A stretch of 64,000 bases of DNA from Elusimicrobiota bacterium. Its GTDB lineage: Bacteria; Elusimicrobiota; Elusimicrobia; FEN-1173. The stretch lies in assembly GCA_016715645.1 (NCBI GenBank), contig JADJZR010000004.1:124001-188000 (forward strand), given 5' to 3'. The notes below the pieces were generated by a model. The model made no database searches. It was not told the origin of the DNA and saw only the letters and a list, made by a program, of their open reading frames with translations. Positions 42,601-50,604 of the stretch are shown one piece after another. Every line of letters begins with the position of its first letter. Positions within the stretch are counted from its first letter, which is position 1. Both the position numbers and the translations under genes were made by a program.

Positions 42601-44989
42601 AGGAGAGACGGTCCCAAGCGGCGGAAAAGGTGGCGTAGTGGATAAGGTATTCGCCGTTCAGAAAACCGATGTTTCCGTCGTTGCCGGGGGCGGACCAGGA
42701 GAGCAGGACGGATCCCAGGGCGGGCCCGGAAGAGGCGGAGAAATCAAAGACGGTGGCGGGGGGGGTGATGTCGCCGGAGTTGGGCCAGGAACTGGTGGTG
42801 TTGGAAATGGCGGACCAGTTGGGGACTTCGTCTCGTGCCCACAAAACGAAGTAGTAGGAGGTGGCGAGGTTCAAATTGGAGATGATGAAGGATCGTGGTG
42901 TGCCGGGGGCGTCGTTGGTGATGGGAAAGGTGGTTGACGAGACAAAGGGCGGCAAGGTGAGCCGGTCCCAGGCGGCGGAAAAGGTGGCGTAGTGGATGAG
43001 GTATTCGCCGTTCAGTAAACCGTTGTTACCGTCGTTGCCGGGGGCGGACCAGGAGAGCAGGACGGATCCCAGGGCGGGCCCGGAAGAGGCGGATAAATCA
43101 AAGACGGTGGCGGGGGCGGTGATGTCGCCGGAGTTGGGCCAGGAACTGGTGGTGTTGGAAATGGCGGACCAGTTGGGGACTTCGTCCCTTGACCACAAAA
43201 CGAAGTAGTAAGAGGTGGCGAGGTTCAAATTGGAGATGATGAAGGATCGTGGTGTGCCGGGGGCGTCGTTGGTGATGGGAAAGGTGGTTGACGAGACAAA
43301 GGGTGGGAAGGTGAGCCGGTCCCAGGCGGCGGAAAAGGTGGCGTAGTGGATGAGGTATTCGCCGTTCAGTAAACCGTTGTTACCGTCGTTGCCGGGGGCG
43401 GACCAGGAGAGCAGGACGGATCCCAGGGCGGGCCCGGAAGAGGCGGATAAATCAAAGACGGTGGCGGGGGCGGTGATGTCGCCGGAGTTGGGCCAGGAAC
43501 TGGTGGTGTTGGAAATGGCGGACCAGTTGGGGACTTCGTCTCGTGCCCACAAAACGAAGTAGTAGGAGGTGGCGAGGTTCAAATTGGGGATGATGAAAGA
43601 TCGTGCGGTGCCGGGGGCGTCGTTGGTGACGGGAACGGTGGTTGACGAGACAAAGGGTGGCAAGGTGAGCCGGTCCCAGGCGGCGGAAAAGGTGGCGTAG
43701 TGGATAAGGTATTCGCCGTTCAGTAAACCGTTGTTACCGTCGTTGCCAGGGGCGGACCAGGAGAGCAGGACGGATCCCAGGGCAGGCCCGGAGGAGGCGG
43801 AAAAATCAAAGACGGTGGCGGGGGCGGTGATGTCGCCGGAGTTGGGCCAGGAACTGGTGGTGTTGGAAATGTCGGACCAGTTAGGGACTTCGTCCCTTGA
43901 CCACAGAACGAAGTAGTAGGAGGTGGCGAGGTTCAAATTGGGGATGATGAAAGATCGTGGTGTGCCGGGGGCGTCGTTGGTGACGGGAACGGTGGTTGAC
44001 GAGACAAAGGGTGGCAAGGTGAGCCGGTCCCAGGCGGCGGAAAAGGTGGCGTAGTGGATGAGGTATTCGCCGTTCAGAAAACCGATGTTTCCGTCGTTGC
44101 CAGGGGCGGACCAGGAGAGCAGGACGGATCCCAGGGCAGGCCCGGAGGAGGCGGATAGATCCAAGACGGCGGCGGGTGGAGTGATGTCGCCGGAGTTGGG
44201 CCAGGAACTGGTGGTGTTGGAAATGGCGGACCAGTTAGGGACTTCGTCTTTTGACCACAGAACGAAGTAGTAGGTGGTGGCGAGGTTCAAATTGGGGATG
44301 ATGAAAGATCGTGGTGTGCCGGGTGCGTCGTTGGTGACGGGAACGGTGGTTGACGAGACAAAGGGTGGCAAGGTGAGCCGGTCCCAGGCGGCGGAAAAGG
44401 TGGCGTAGTGGATGAGGTATTGGCCGTTGAGTAAACCGTTGTTTCCGTCGTCGCCGGGGGCGGACCAGGAGAGCTGGACGGATCCCAGGGCGGGCCCAGA
44501 GGAGGCGGATAGATCCAAGACGGCGGCGGGTGCAGTGATGTCGCCGAGATTGGGCAGGGAGGCGGTGCTGTTGGAAATGGCGGACCAGTTAGGGACTTCG
44601 TCTTTTGACCACAGAACGAAGTAGTAGGTGGTGGCGAGGTTCAAATTGGGGATGATGAAAGATCGTGGTGTGCCGGGTGCGTCGTTGGTGACGGGAACGG
44701 TGGTTGACGAGACAAAGGGTGGCAAGGTGAGCCGGTCCCAGGCGGCGGAAAAGGTGGCGTAGTGGATGAGGTATTCGCCGTTCAGTAAACCGTTGTTACC
44801 GTCGTTGCCAGGGGCGGACCAGGAGAGCAGGACGGATCCCAGGGCAGGCCCGGAAGAGGCGGAAAAATCAAAGACGGCGGCGGGGGGGGTGATGTCGCCT
44901 CTCGCGGTGGAAGCCAAGAAAAAGAGAACCGCCAAAAGCCAAAGGAATTCAGATTTTATAAGCCTAGAAGAGATGTCATTTTTAGGCAT
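36608..44989 (-). CDS. Giant secreted protein: eight FN3 repeats, regulatory-like domains, FlgD-type Ig tail
   Basis: 2,793 residues. A signal peptide (KSEFLWLLAVLFFLASTARG) is followed by eight repeats of 118 residues (about 32-975), each an FN3-like fold starting DITxPAxVxDxSASSGPALG and containing LSWSAPGNDGN, YLIHYATFSAAWDRL and NLATSYYFVLWSRDEVPNW. Then come a unique region, an internal FlgD-like unit (about 1120-1200: WHGDGQDGRPVANGLYFLRV), about 12 carboxypeptidase-regulatory-like or Cna-B-like beta domains (about 1200-2400), and a C-terminal FlgD-type Ig domain with YVEWDGRDKNGHPVSSGVYI and the end FKMAVIK. It is probably a cell-surface or released adhesin or matrix protein; function inferred from architecture only. 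A promoter lies at 45131-45159. Confidence 0.85.
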   Translation of the reverse strand: MPKNDISSRLIKSEFLWLLAVLFFLASTARGDITPPAAVFDFSASSGPALGSVLLSWSAPGNDGNNGLLNGEYLIHYATFSAAWDRLTLPPFVSSTTVPVTNDAPGTPRSFIIPNLNLATTYYFVLWSKDEVPNWSAISNSTASLPNLGDITAPAAVLDLSASSGPALGSVQLSWSAPGDDGNNGLLNGQYLIHYATFSAAWDRLTLPPFVSSTTVPVTNDAPGTPRSFIIPNLNLATTYYFVLWSKDEVPNWSAISNTTSSWPNSGDITPPAAVLDLSASSGPALGSVLLSWSAPGNDGNIGFLNGEYLIHYATFSAAWDRLTLPPFVSSTTVPVTNDAPGTPRSFIIPNLNLATSYYFVLWSRDEVPNWSDISNTTSSWPNSGDITAPATVFDFSASSGPALGSVLLSWSAPGNDGNNGLLNGEYLIHYATFSAAWDRLTLPPFVSSTTVPVTNDAPGTARSFIIPNLNLATSYYFVLWARDEVPNWSAISNTTSSWPNSGDITAPATVFDLSASSGPALGSVLLSWSAPGNDGNNGLLNGEYLIHYATFSAAWDRLTFPPFVSSTTFPITNDAPGTPRSFIISNLNLATSYYFVLWSRDEVPNWSAISNTTSSWPNSGDITAPATVFDLSASSGPALGSVLLSWSAPGNDGNNGLLNGEYLIHYATFSAAWDRLTLPPFVSSTTFPITNDAPGTPRSFIISNLNLATSYYFVLWARDEVPNWSAISNTTSSWPNSGDITPPATVFDFSASSGPALGSVLLSWSAPGNDGNIGFLNGEYLIHYATFSAAWDRLSLPPFVSSTTFPVTNDAPGTARSLIIPNLNLATSYYFVLWSRDDVPNWSAISNSTASLPNLGDITAPAAVLDLSASSGPALGSVQLSWSAPGDDGNNGLLNGQYLIHYATFSAAWDRLSLPPFVSSTTLPVTNDAPGTARSLIIPSLNLATTYYFVLWSKDEVPNWSPISNSTASLPKSPVIVARRPNHVRISDLQGGTLQSVRSSEPSADIVVSLLDADNVLVSTSAPISLSFLAFINGGPFNDFELSMDNFVTLLPSTTNVTGALIYQSVIPTGATLSPLLKFRTSTTGPLSLEVRADDVPTIGETRTAYYNFQVLGSTVGFTRLTLRTDSQPSTMGEGVTRIDLSPDNDGIDDAAVISVVPPTAGAPWEVLIATESSFTGILRRFASSGLQSVTWHGDGQDGRPVANGLYFLRVQTPGGGLAAPPVTVGIQTSFVQGTVLLTGPVQGAMINVYGAGGGGTARTNADGTYFVGGLRAGQNYTLETVMPGTLTARKIVWVTTATPNVDFQLVGTAAIRVHVSVPMSLHYNVYGRVLARTEQDVIEAPLGLPAGSIGTDNGRPTYDPAYSTWTVLNVSTGTLYTLELVLPEFGTLALSATSGDSGSMVDISTSIGRKANIYGWVRFPSDRNTPYGGRWVTVEATPLGATQPTAWGGAWVVNNQSSGVFRLTNLDPGAYVLRANSPGYNPQSVSTVTVATADIGTPFDGGVDFPMFTNTGTISGTITVMGDSSHLPPDTRPGFANYCSPGQVPLTLTAVSSLRLTSVATSVCLSTGPSNATANYTLTGLEDGVYRLNADLTGFGATPTLPTLVTVQDGFSERNITFQTFQGAVRLLAKLSAGDLPSLVSYSLDAAGSPTGSQTGTFQTLDTITGFADLTNVGTGLYSVSLINSNPSSGLRKRVPVAVTNGSTTTLTVDMSGHTHSLTGAIVLEGNLNLGRPWNVTVTSAAGLGAAVSTAPPIEIHQFPLPSVYDPQRSPDRLIPTQLSGDTVTYTVDGLVPGSYLVRLAQRLDSTDDLADVASLSRVVHVGATGLTGIDLTISNGSALAGALVRPDGDDSTDTRSFHVTLRATNNLSLWQEIVDTEGDGTAAYRFEHLSPGTYVLEIREDFTQWALDHPTTPPPPAKYSAATALITVGSADRTHNITLDLAGTLYGKLRDDDSGTLMTAQNLSQYLSTSFAITARANPWIPGGLSHASRETDGFTLAIDSITHQFQITQLAPGTTYDLFFGEDVNEGSQTRTAEQPVYAPTLLSGVRVSEGKIVDIGIVDLNRTVTLSGTVNNSSGEPLSNIRVWAMPSLDNGSQRTQGRMETYTDDEGHYIFEGIDRAQRRYDVTAAPRFNTGDWQADLQGVQYGSETRRMIDVRDDSKRVSVDFNLSPIETLVRGTITTLDGGPLETPFEDFINGQGQRRATLGLHRDGDPRGDNPLGEIVETTDADGVFLIKGLKPGQYAARVVALGYATRNWKFVISRGETTDLGTIVLNKGATLSGNITKSDGSPPGLQDAQTILAVAEGFSDVVFGKVYSHNDTLLVTGYSLTGFQPNKAYSILIGNAKNNFTEVKSNVTVESPHETKGVNLALNVSPPTIIADQSQDEHYPLRYTLSFKVSQALQSLAAEDDDLTQIVTLVDGTGHVLSRELSASRDAIGVVYEKPDNETSFQFRLQFITNVTDPESPVGAPFAVDKTFEFFAGVGMRRQGQVTNAAGGSVTLDGDPAGVSFDPGAFDVAGSSSVEIGIQRAASLDPLSGPAGLSVLPARPAPAALSAAARLGPKAYPSADLHAAVASAPRISPFSAFYDIFLPAGISHNLKSNASLTLSYDPDLVTDPSTLNIYYYRPNGGYYFMESRDRKVDEINHTITVSVNHLSIFVVLNNETAVIVGQPIPLNGTIQIHNVPNPFNLKPKSVPLNDTDPPHVVTTEGTFIKLALPSDKSGDVLIEIVDAAGILTRTIEAKGLAGGKYHYVEWDGRDKNGHPVSSGVYIARFTLNGSDDRFFKMAVIK
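42065..44896 (-). repeat. Eight tandem 354-bp coding repeats
   Basis: The DNA of the FN3 modules repeats every 354 bp with very high identity, many blocks of over 100 bp being the same between neighbours. Differences are mostly single bases at recurrent positions (VFDF/VLDL, LLSW/QLSW, DKS), which suggests recent duplication or gene conversion. Confidence 0.9.
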
Positions 44990-45130
44990 GTTTTCTTAGT
45001 TCTATAACCGCATTCTTTGTCAAAGTCCAATGATCTTGTCATTGCGGCTTGATCCTGGCCGGATTCCATAACGCACGGCTTTGCATAGTACTCCATTTGT
45101 CCGGGTGTCTGCCAACGCGATCTGCTAATT

Positions 45131-45159
45131 TATATAGCCCCCATCCGCTCCTTTGTCAA
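45131..45159 (-). promoter_or_regulatory. Promoter of the giant FN3 protein gene
   Basis: On the minus strand TTGACA (45154-45159), exactly 17 nt, TATATA (45131-45136). Start near 45124 would leave a leader of about 135 nt. A second -10-like TATAGA (45001-45006) lies 11 nt before the ATG. The stretch 45,000-45,313 holds no gene. Confidence 0.6.
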
Positions 45160-45313
45160 TGGGTTTTGATTTGAATTTATTGACGAGGAGAGAAGGCCAA
45201 ACCGTTTCCTTGGAAAGTCTTTGCCAGAGGGTTTGCAGGAATAAAAATTGGCGACACCATTATGTTAAGCGGTTCAATAGGGTGCAGGGCTGTTAAGGGA
45301 TCGAGCCCAAAAG

Positions 45314-46489
45314 TTAAACGGCGTAAAGAAGGTGGGGACGTTGAAGAAGGCGGAACAACCGACGATCGGACGATCGGGAGTGGTCGAAGACGGTTAAGTC
45401 AGAACCGTCTTCGATGGCGCGACGGATTTGGTCGGTGCCGCAGAGGATGTCCATGGGTTGTTTAATGGTTTCGTATTCGTAGGGCGGGGGTTTCCAACGC
45501 AAGCCGTGAAACAGTTGACGGACGGTTTGGATCAAAAGGAGTCCGGTCAAAAAAGAATTGAACCGCGCGGGGTGGGTGACGTGCAGTTGAACGCCGCCGC
45601 ACACTTGTCCCGCCCATTTGTTAAACGTGGGCCGAAATCGAACCGGCCGAAACACCACGCCGGAAAGACGTTTTTTGTTCAAAGCCACAGCCAATTTGTC
45701 CCCGTCGATGTAAGGAGCGCCCAGGATTTCAAACGGGCGCGTGGTGCCCCGCCCTTCTGAGATGTTGGTGGCCTCCAAAAGGCACATTCCGCCATAGACG
45801 GTGGCCGTGTCCAACGTGGGCATGTTGGGGGATGGCATCACCCACGGTAAACCGGTTTCGGTGAACCGCATGGACCGTTTCCAGCCGGACATGGGAATTA
45901 CGTGCAGGTCGGTGTTCCACCCTTCAGAATAATTAAAGTATTTGGCCAACTCGCCTGTGGTCATGCCGTGCAGAACCGGAATCGGAAGTAACCCGACAAA
46001 CGAGGCAAAACGGGGGTCGGGCATATTGCCTTCCAGTTTTTCGCCACCCAGGGGGTTGGGGCGGTCAAGCACGATGAACGGTTTGCCCGCTCCGGCGCAG
46101 GCTTTCATGGCCAACGCCATGGTCCAGATGAACGTGTAGTACCGAACACCGATGTCTTGCAGGTCGAAGACAAGCGCGTCAATTTTGGCCAGCATGGCCG
46201 GGGTGGGAGAAAGGGTTTTTCCGTAAAGGCTAAAGACGGGAAGGCCCGTTTGCCGATCTCGGACGCCCTGGACCGGGGCTTGATCCTGCAGGTCCGCCGA
46301 AAGACCATGTTCCGGAGCGAACAGGGCGGTTAATCGGAACCCCTTTCGTCGTAACGCGGCGGTGGCGTGTTCCAAACGGTGTGTCACCGAAGCGCCATGG
46401 AGGATCAACCCCAACCGTTTCGATTTCCAGGGCCTCCCCGGAGCCCCTAAAAATTGGTCTAGACCTGTGGATACTGGGGGGGGTGTCAT
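45314..46489 (-). CDS. namZ: NamZ-like exo-beta-N-acetylmuramidase (DUF1343)
   Basis: 391 residues. DUF1343/NamZ family: RLGLILHGASVTHRLEHATA, LTALFAPEHGLSADLQDQAP, VFSLYGKTLSPTP, ALVFDLQDIGVRYYTFIWTM and FIVLDRPNPLGGEKLEGNM. Members remove terminal N-acetylmuramic acid from peptidoglycan fragments. No signal peptide is visible, unlike the Bacteroidota enzymes, so it probably acts in the cytoplasm on imported or recycled muropeptides. The start overlaps the trmH stop (ATGA); last gene of the ispG operon. Confidence 0.9.
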   Translation of the reverse strand: MTPPPVSTGLDQFLGAPGRPWKSKRLGLILHGASVTHRLEHATAALRRKGFRLTALFAPEHGLSADLQDQAPVQGVRDRQTGLPVFSLYGKTLSPTPAMLAKIDALVFDLQDIGVRYYTFIWTMALAMKACAGAGKPFIVLDRPNPLGGEKLEGNMPDPRFASFVGLLPIPVLHGMTTGELAKYFNYSEGWNTDLHVIPMSGWKRSMRFTETGLPWVMPSPNMPTLDTATVYGGMCLLEATNISEGRGTTRPFEILGAPYIDGDKLAVALNKKRLSGVVFRPVRFRPTFNKWAGQVCGGVQLHVTHPARFNSFLTGLLLIQTVRQLFHGLRWKPPPYEYETIKQPMDILCGTDQIRRAIEDGSDLTVFDHSRSSDRRLFRLLQRPHLLYAV

Positions 46490-47310
46490 GCGAAAGCCGA
46501 ACCGGTATTTTTGGTCTGTCGTTGCCGACGCGCTTCCATCAAAAGAATTCCCGCCGCCACCGCGACATTCAGAGACTCAACTTTTCCAGCCATCGGAATC
46601 TTGATGCCTTCGACGCGAAGCGTGTCGAAATGTTTTTTGTTTACTCCGCGCGCCTCCCCGCCCATGATCAAAACACAAGGGGTTGTCCAGTCCCGCTCGC
46701 TGTAGGACCGTGACCCCGAGGCGTCGGCCGCCAACAGAGAGACGGGTCCGGAAAAAGAGTCCAGGACCTCACGAACCGTCGAAACCCGAAAAAGGGGAAC
46801 GCGAAACGCACTTCCCGCCGAAGCCCTTAGGGATTTCGGCGACAGGGGGTCCGCCGTGCCGGGCAAGACGCCCACCGCCGTAGCCCCGCCGGCTTCCGCT
46901 GTGCGAACCACCGCGCCCACGTTCGAAGGCGATTGAAGGCCGTCCAAAAGAACCAGCAGGGGGGGCGGCGATCCCGCTGTGGCGAGCGAGGCGAGAGAAT
47001 AAGCCGCGGGCCGTTGGGCCCGAACGATGAGACCCGGCGGGGTGTCCAGGTCGGACATGTATTTCATGAGGTCGGGGGTGACCCAATGGACCGTCGCCCC
47101 TTTTCGGACAGCCTCGTCAAGCAAGGGGCTGGTTTGGGGGTCGGCTCCGGAGAGAGGGGTCGCCGCGACTTCTTTGGGCTTGATTTCCGTGGCGAGAAGT
47201 TCGGCCACCAACCGGCGCCCTTCCACAAAAATTGTTTCGGGATCGCGCCCGTCGCGGCACGCCCGAAACCGCGCCACTGCCTTGTGGGAGCGGTTAGTGA
47301 GGGTGGGCAT
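46486..47310 (-). CDS. TrmH/SpoU-family RNA 2'-O-methyltransferase
   Basis: 274 residues. An N-terminal substrate-binding region (FVEGRRLVAELLATEIKPKE) is followed by the SPOUT knot: LLVLLDGLQSPSNVGAVVRT, LIMGGEARGVNKKHFDTLRV and the motif 3 IPMAGKVESLNVAVAAGILL. It methylates a ribose in rRNA or tRNA; the exact target cannot be told from sequence. The start overlaps the end of the permease gene by 17 nt. Confidence 0.92.
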   Translation of the reverse strand: MPTLTNRSHKAVARFRACRDGRDPETIFVEGRRLVAELLATEIKPKEVAATPLSGADPQTSPLLDEAVRKGATVHWVTPDLMKYMSDLDTPPGLIVRAQRPAAYSLASLATAGSPPPLLVLLDGLQSPSNVGAVVRTAEAGGATAVGVLPGTADPLSPKSLRASAGSAFRVPLFRVSTVREVLDSFSGPVSLLAADASGSRSYSERDWTTPCVLIMGGEARGVNKKHFDTLRVEGIKIPMAGKVESLNVAVAAGILLMEARRQRQTKNTGSAFA

Positions 47311-48415
47311 CCGGTTTTAATAAAGGTTGGGGCAACTGTTCCCCATAAATTTTCGAGAACGCCAACACCGTGGCCACCGTGAGCGGGCCCACCAAGAGCC
47401 CGATGGGCCCATAGGCTTGCAATCCGCCCAGGGTTCCGAAAAAGAGAAAAACCACCGGAAGCTTGGCCTTTTCACCGATGATAAAGGGGCGCAGGAAATT
47501 GTCGACCATGCTGACCACCAACCCGCCCCATAACAAAATTCCAATTCCTTGAACCGCCGACCCTTTCAGAAAAAGATAAATCCCCACGGGTCCCCACACC
47601 GCCGCGGCTCCCACAAACGGGATAAGTGCCAAAAAGGCCGTGGCAAAGCCTAACACGACTGAAAATTGAACGCCCGCCGCCAAAAAGCCGATCCCCGCTA
47701 AGAGTCCCTGGACCGAGGCGGTTAAAAACATGCCCCGCACCACCGCGGTGAGGGTTTGAGTGACCCGATGGAGAATGTGGGTTTTGTAGGCCGTTTCCAT
47801 GGGGATCAAGTTGACCACGCGCTCGGCCAACCGGGGCCCGTCGCGGAAAATAAAAAACAAGGTAAAAATCATGATGACGGTTTGGAAAATAAACACAAAA
47901 ATGTTTTTGACCACGGCCGCGCCCATGGTGGACGCTTGGCCGACAACCCCCTCCACCATCCGAAGGGCGGCCTCGCGGGGGTCCGTGCCGGATTCGGCCA
48001 TGAGGGTTTGAACCCGTTCCCAGACCTTTTTGACGGGGGCGGGGAGTTTGTCTTCGATGGTCGATCGGGGATCCTGACGCACTTCCCGCACTTGGGTTTG
48101 GATCCACGGATAAAGCGCGGCCGTTTGGCGGCCCAACATGCCCAGGAAAAAGAGGATCGGCACCACCACCATGAGAAACAACGCCACCACGCTGGACCCC
48201 GCCGCCAAATTTTTTCGGCCCCGACACAGGGACAAAAACTTGGCGTGGAGCGGGTAAAAAACCAGCGCCAAGGTGATCGCCACCAAGATCCCTTCCAAGA
48301 ACGGCGCCACGATGCGAAGCAGTTGATACAGCAAAAAGGCGAAGGCGCCAAAAAAGAAAATGCGAAACAACAAGGGACTACCGTCTGTTCGTCGGTCCGG
48401 GAATTCGGTGCTCAT
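47294..48415 (-). CDS. AI-2E transporter family (PerM-like) membrane protein
   Basis: 373 residues from the ATG at 48415, which overlaps the ispG stop; the ATG at 48430 is less likely. About eight membrane helices: FFFGAFAFLLYQLLRIVAPF, VVALFLMVVVPILFFLGMLG, VVLGFATAFLALIPFVGAAA and GILLWGGLVVSMVDNFLRPF, the last with the family signature. Members export small molecules or ions; this one's substrate is unknown. It is the second gene of the ispG operon. Confidence 0.9.
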   Translation of the reverse strand: MSTEFPDRRTDGSPLLFRIFFFGAFAFLLYQLLRIVAPFLEGILVAITLALVFYPLHAKFLSLCRGRKNLAAGSSVVALFLMVVVPILFFLGMLGRQTAALYPWIQTQVREVRQDPRSTIEDKLPAPVKKVWERVQTLMAESGTDPREAALRMVEGVVGQASTMGAAVVKNIFVFIFQTVIMIFTLFFIFRDGPRLAERVVNLIPMETAYKTHILHRVTQTLTAVVRGMFLTASVQGLLAGIGFLAAGVQFSVVLGFATAFLALIPFVGAAAVWGPVGIYLFLKGSAVQGIGILLWGGLVVSMVDNFLRPFIIGEKAKLPVVFLFFGTLGGLQAYGPIGLLVGPLTVATVLAFSKIYGEQLPQPLLKPDAHPH

Positions 48416-50472
48416 GAGGGGTCTCTCCATTTTCCATGTTTTTTAATCAAGGCCACCAGCCGTTCATCGGCCTCGTCAGCCGGAAGGCCTTTTTCAACGC
48501 AGTCTTTGCCCACATACAAATTGATTTTTCCAGGCCCCCCGCCCACATAGCCAAAATCCGCGTCGGCCATTTCGCCGGGTCCGTTGACGATACATCCCAT
48601 GATGGCGATTTTGACGTTCACCAAATGGCCGGTCTTTTTCTTGATGCGGTCGGTGGTGGTTTGCAAGTCGAAGAGCGTGCGCCCGCACGACGGGCAAGAT
48701 ACAAATTCCGCTTTCGTGATCCGCGCCCCGGCCCCTTGCAGAATGTTAGCCGTCAGTTCCAGTTCCCGCTCGAGTTCGTGCCCGGTTCGAAAGGCGACGC
48801 TGTTGCCGATCCCGTCCGCCAGCAAGCCTCCGGCCAAGACAGACGCCCCCAGCAGGGAGGACTCCTCGTCCGGTGTCCAGGGAGCGACGATATGAATTGG
48901 AAGTTCGGCTTGTTGTACCCCGGGTTGGGCCGCGACAAAACGGGTTTGGTGCAGAAGGCGAGAGACGTCGTGGCCTTCCAACGCCAACACCACGCGGGGG
49001 GTGTGGTTCAAGGCGGTTTGGGCGGCGGCCAAAAGGGAAAACGCATCCTGGGCGAAAAGCCAGAGGGACTTTTCCAAACGAGCCCCGTGTTTTGTGATTT
49101 CCTCTGTTCTGTTCAACAGTTCGGGCGCCACCGCCCATCCGTCGGCCAGGTCCGACGACGCCGCCAGGAAGTCCAGGGAGTTCAGGCGGACCAGAAAACC
49201 GAGTCGGGACGTTTCAAATCGAAGTCTCTCGCGAAAACGCGCCAGAGCGTCCAACTCTTCGGAGGACCGCACCGGCCATTCGATGATTTCCGGGGGAAGC
49301 CCCCGGCCGGACTTAAAACGTTGTTCCAAGAGAGCGAGCCATTCGGCGGGATCGGCCCCACCGGGATCCAGGCGCGTAACGGACCGCGGAGGATGCGTTG
49401 ATCCGACGCCTATGGGCCCAACCCGCACTTCCCGAGCGGATCGGCGGGTTTTTGTCGACATTCCGTTCGGGACCACAAAGGTCTCTTTCGAAACGGGGGT
49501 GCGGTGAATCGGGCAATGGCACGTGTCCGGCATTGAATGTTCGGCCCCCAAAAAACAAGTGGGACGGCGGTGGTTGTAGGGAGCCGCCAGCCGCCGGGCC
49601 ACGGGAATTTCAAGTTCCGGTTCTTCCGTCAAGGACACTCGAAGGGTGTCGCCGATGCCTTCTTCAAGAAGAGTTCCGATGCCCACGGCCGATTTGATGC
49701 GCCCGTCTTCGCCGTCGCCGGCTTCCGTCACACCCAAATGGAAAGGGTAATCCATCTGTTCGGTTTCCATTCGCGCGGCCAGCAAACGATAAGCGGCGAT
49801 CATCACTTTGGGATTGGACGCTTTCATGGACAGAATGATGTCACGGTAGTCGTTTTTCTCGCAAATCCGAACAAATTCCAAAGCGCTTTCGACCATGCCC
49901 AAGGGCGTGTCACCAAACCGATTCAAGATACGGTCCGACAGCGAGCCGTGGTTGGTGCCGATGCGCAGGGACCGGCCCAACCGTTTCAGTTTGAGTACCA
50001 AAGGGGTCAACCGTTCTTCAATGCGGGCGATTTCATCGTTGTATTGGACGTCGGTGTATTCCCGCACTTTAAACGCTTTCGCGTCGGAAAAATTGCCGGG
50101 GTTGATGCGCACTTTTTCCACGTGGTCGGCGGCTTCCAGGGCCGCGTCCGGGCGAAAGTGTATGTCGGCCACCAAGGGAACGCGGATCCCTTTTGCCCGG
50201 AGATCGGCGGCGATGTGTTTCAGGTTGGCGGCGTCGACTTCCGTGGGGGCGGTGATGCGGACAATTTCGCATCCGGCCCGAACCAGTCGAACCGCCTGGT
50301 TCACGGTGGCGTTGGTGTCTTGGGTGCGCGTGGTTGTCATGGACTGAATCCGGATGGGATTGTCTCCTCCCACGCCGACGTTCCCGACCATCACAACGCG
50401 GGTTTTTCGCCGCCGGTACGTTGCCGGAATAGGGGAAGTGAACAAAAGAGGGGGGGAAGAAACCGATGCCAT
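48412..50472 (-). CDS. ispG: 4-hydroxy-3-methylbut-2-en-1-yl diphosphate synthase, large tripartite form
   Basis: 686 residues, far longer than the E. coli enzyme (372) and like the Chlamydia/Bacteroidota/plant form. TIM-barrel: GGDNPIRIQSMTTTRTQDTN, LVADIHFRPDAALEAADHVE, then LRIGTNHGSLSDRIL. An insertion domain of about 260 residues (about 330-590) follows. The C-terminal iron-sulfur domain has CPSCGRTLFDLQ, MGCIVNGPGEMADADFGYVG and the 4Fe-4S cysteines. It makes HMBPP in the MEP isoprenoid pathway. The insertion contains a Cys-rich linker (DTCHCPIHRTPVSKET). A TATAAT lies 8 nt before the ATG, so the mRNA may be leaderless. Confidence 0.95.
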   Translation of the reverse strand: MASVSSPPLLFTSPIPATYRRRKTRVVMVGNVGVGGDNPIRIQSMTTTRTQDTNATVNQAVRLVRAGCEIVRITAPTEVDAANLKHIAADLRAKGIRVPLVADIHFRPDAALEAADHVEKVRINPGNFSDAKAFKVREYTDVQYNDEIARIEERLTPLVLKLKRLGRSLRIGTNHGSLSDRILNRFGDTPLGMVESALEFVRICEKNDYRDIILSMKASNPKVMIAAYRLLAARMETEQMDYPFHLGVTEAGDGEDGRIKSAVGIGTLLEEGIGDTLRVSLTEEPELEIPVARRLAAPYNHRRPTCFLGAEHSMPDTCHCPIHRTPVSKETFVVPNGMSTKTRRSAREVRVGPIGVGSTHPPRSVTRLDPGGADPAEWLALLEQRFKSGRGLPPEIIEWPVRSSEELDALARFRERLRFETSRLGFLVRLNSLDFLAASSDLADGWAVAPELLNRTEEITKHGARLEKSLWLFAQDAFSLLAAAQTALNHTPRVVLALEGHDVSRLLHQTRFVAAQPGVQQAELPIHIVAPWTPDEESSLLGASVLAGGLLADGIGNSVAFRTGHELERELELTANILQGAGARITKAEFVSCPSCGRTLFDLQTTTDRIKKKTGHLVNVKIAIMGCIVNGPGEMADADFGYVGGGPGKINLYVGKDCVEKGLPADEADERLVALIKKHGKWRDPS

Positions 50473-50480
50473 TTGTAGGA

Positions 50481-50486
50481 ATTATA
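50481..50486 (-). promoter_or_regulatory. -10 box of the ispG operon
   Basis: A perfect TATAAT on the minus strand, 8 nt before the ispG ATG, with no Shine-Dalgarno in between. The -35 is weak. Confidence 0.5.
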
Positions 50487-50543
50487 TCAAACCATTGGGT
50501 TATTTTACCGTCAGGCTGAAGTGTTGCAAGTGTGAAGACAACC

Positions 50544-50572
50544 TTGACAGGGGAACGTTTAAAGCCCATATT
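50544..50572 (+). promoter_or_regulatory. Promoter of the acyltransferase gene
   Basis: TTGACA (50544-50549), 17 nt, CATATT (50567-50572). Start near 50579 gives a short leader before the ATG at 50605. Confidence 0.5.
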
Positions 50573-50604
50573 ACATTGAGGAAGAACCCTTTTATGAGAA
50601 AACC

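Noticed and set aside
45000..45124. Cyclic-di-GMP (GEMM) riboswitch in the leader of the giant gene
   Set aside because: The minus-strand leader has GCAAAGCC, part of the GEMM core, but the flanking stems and tetraloop-receptor pattern cannot be drawn.
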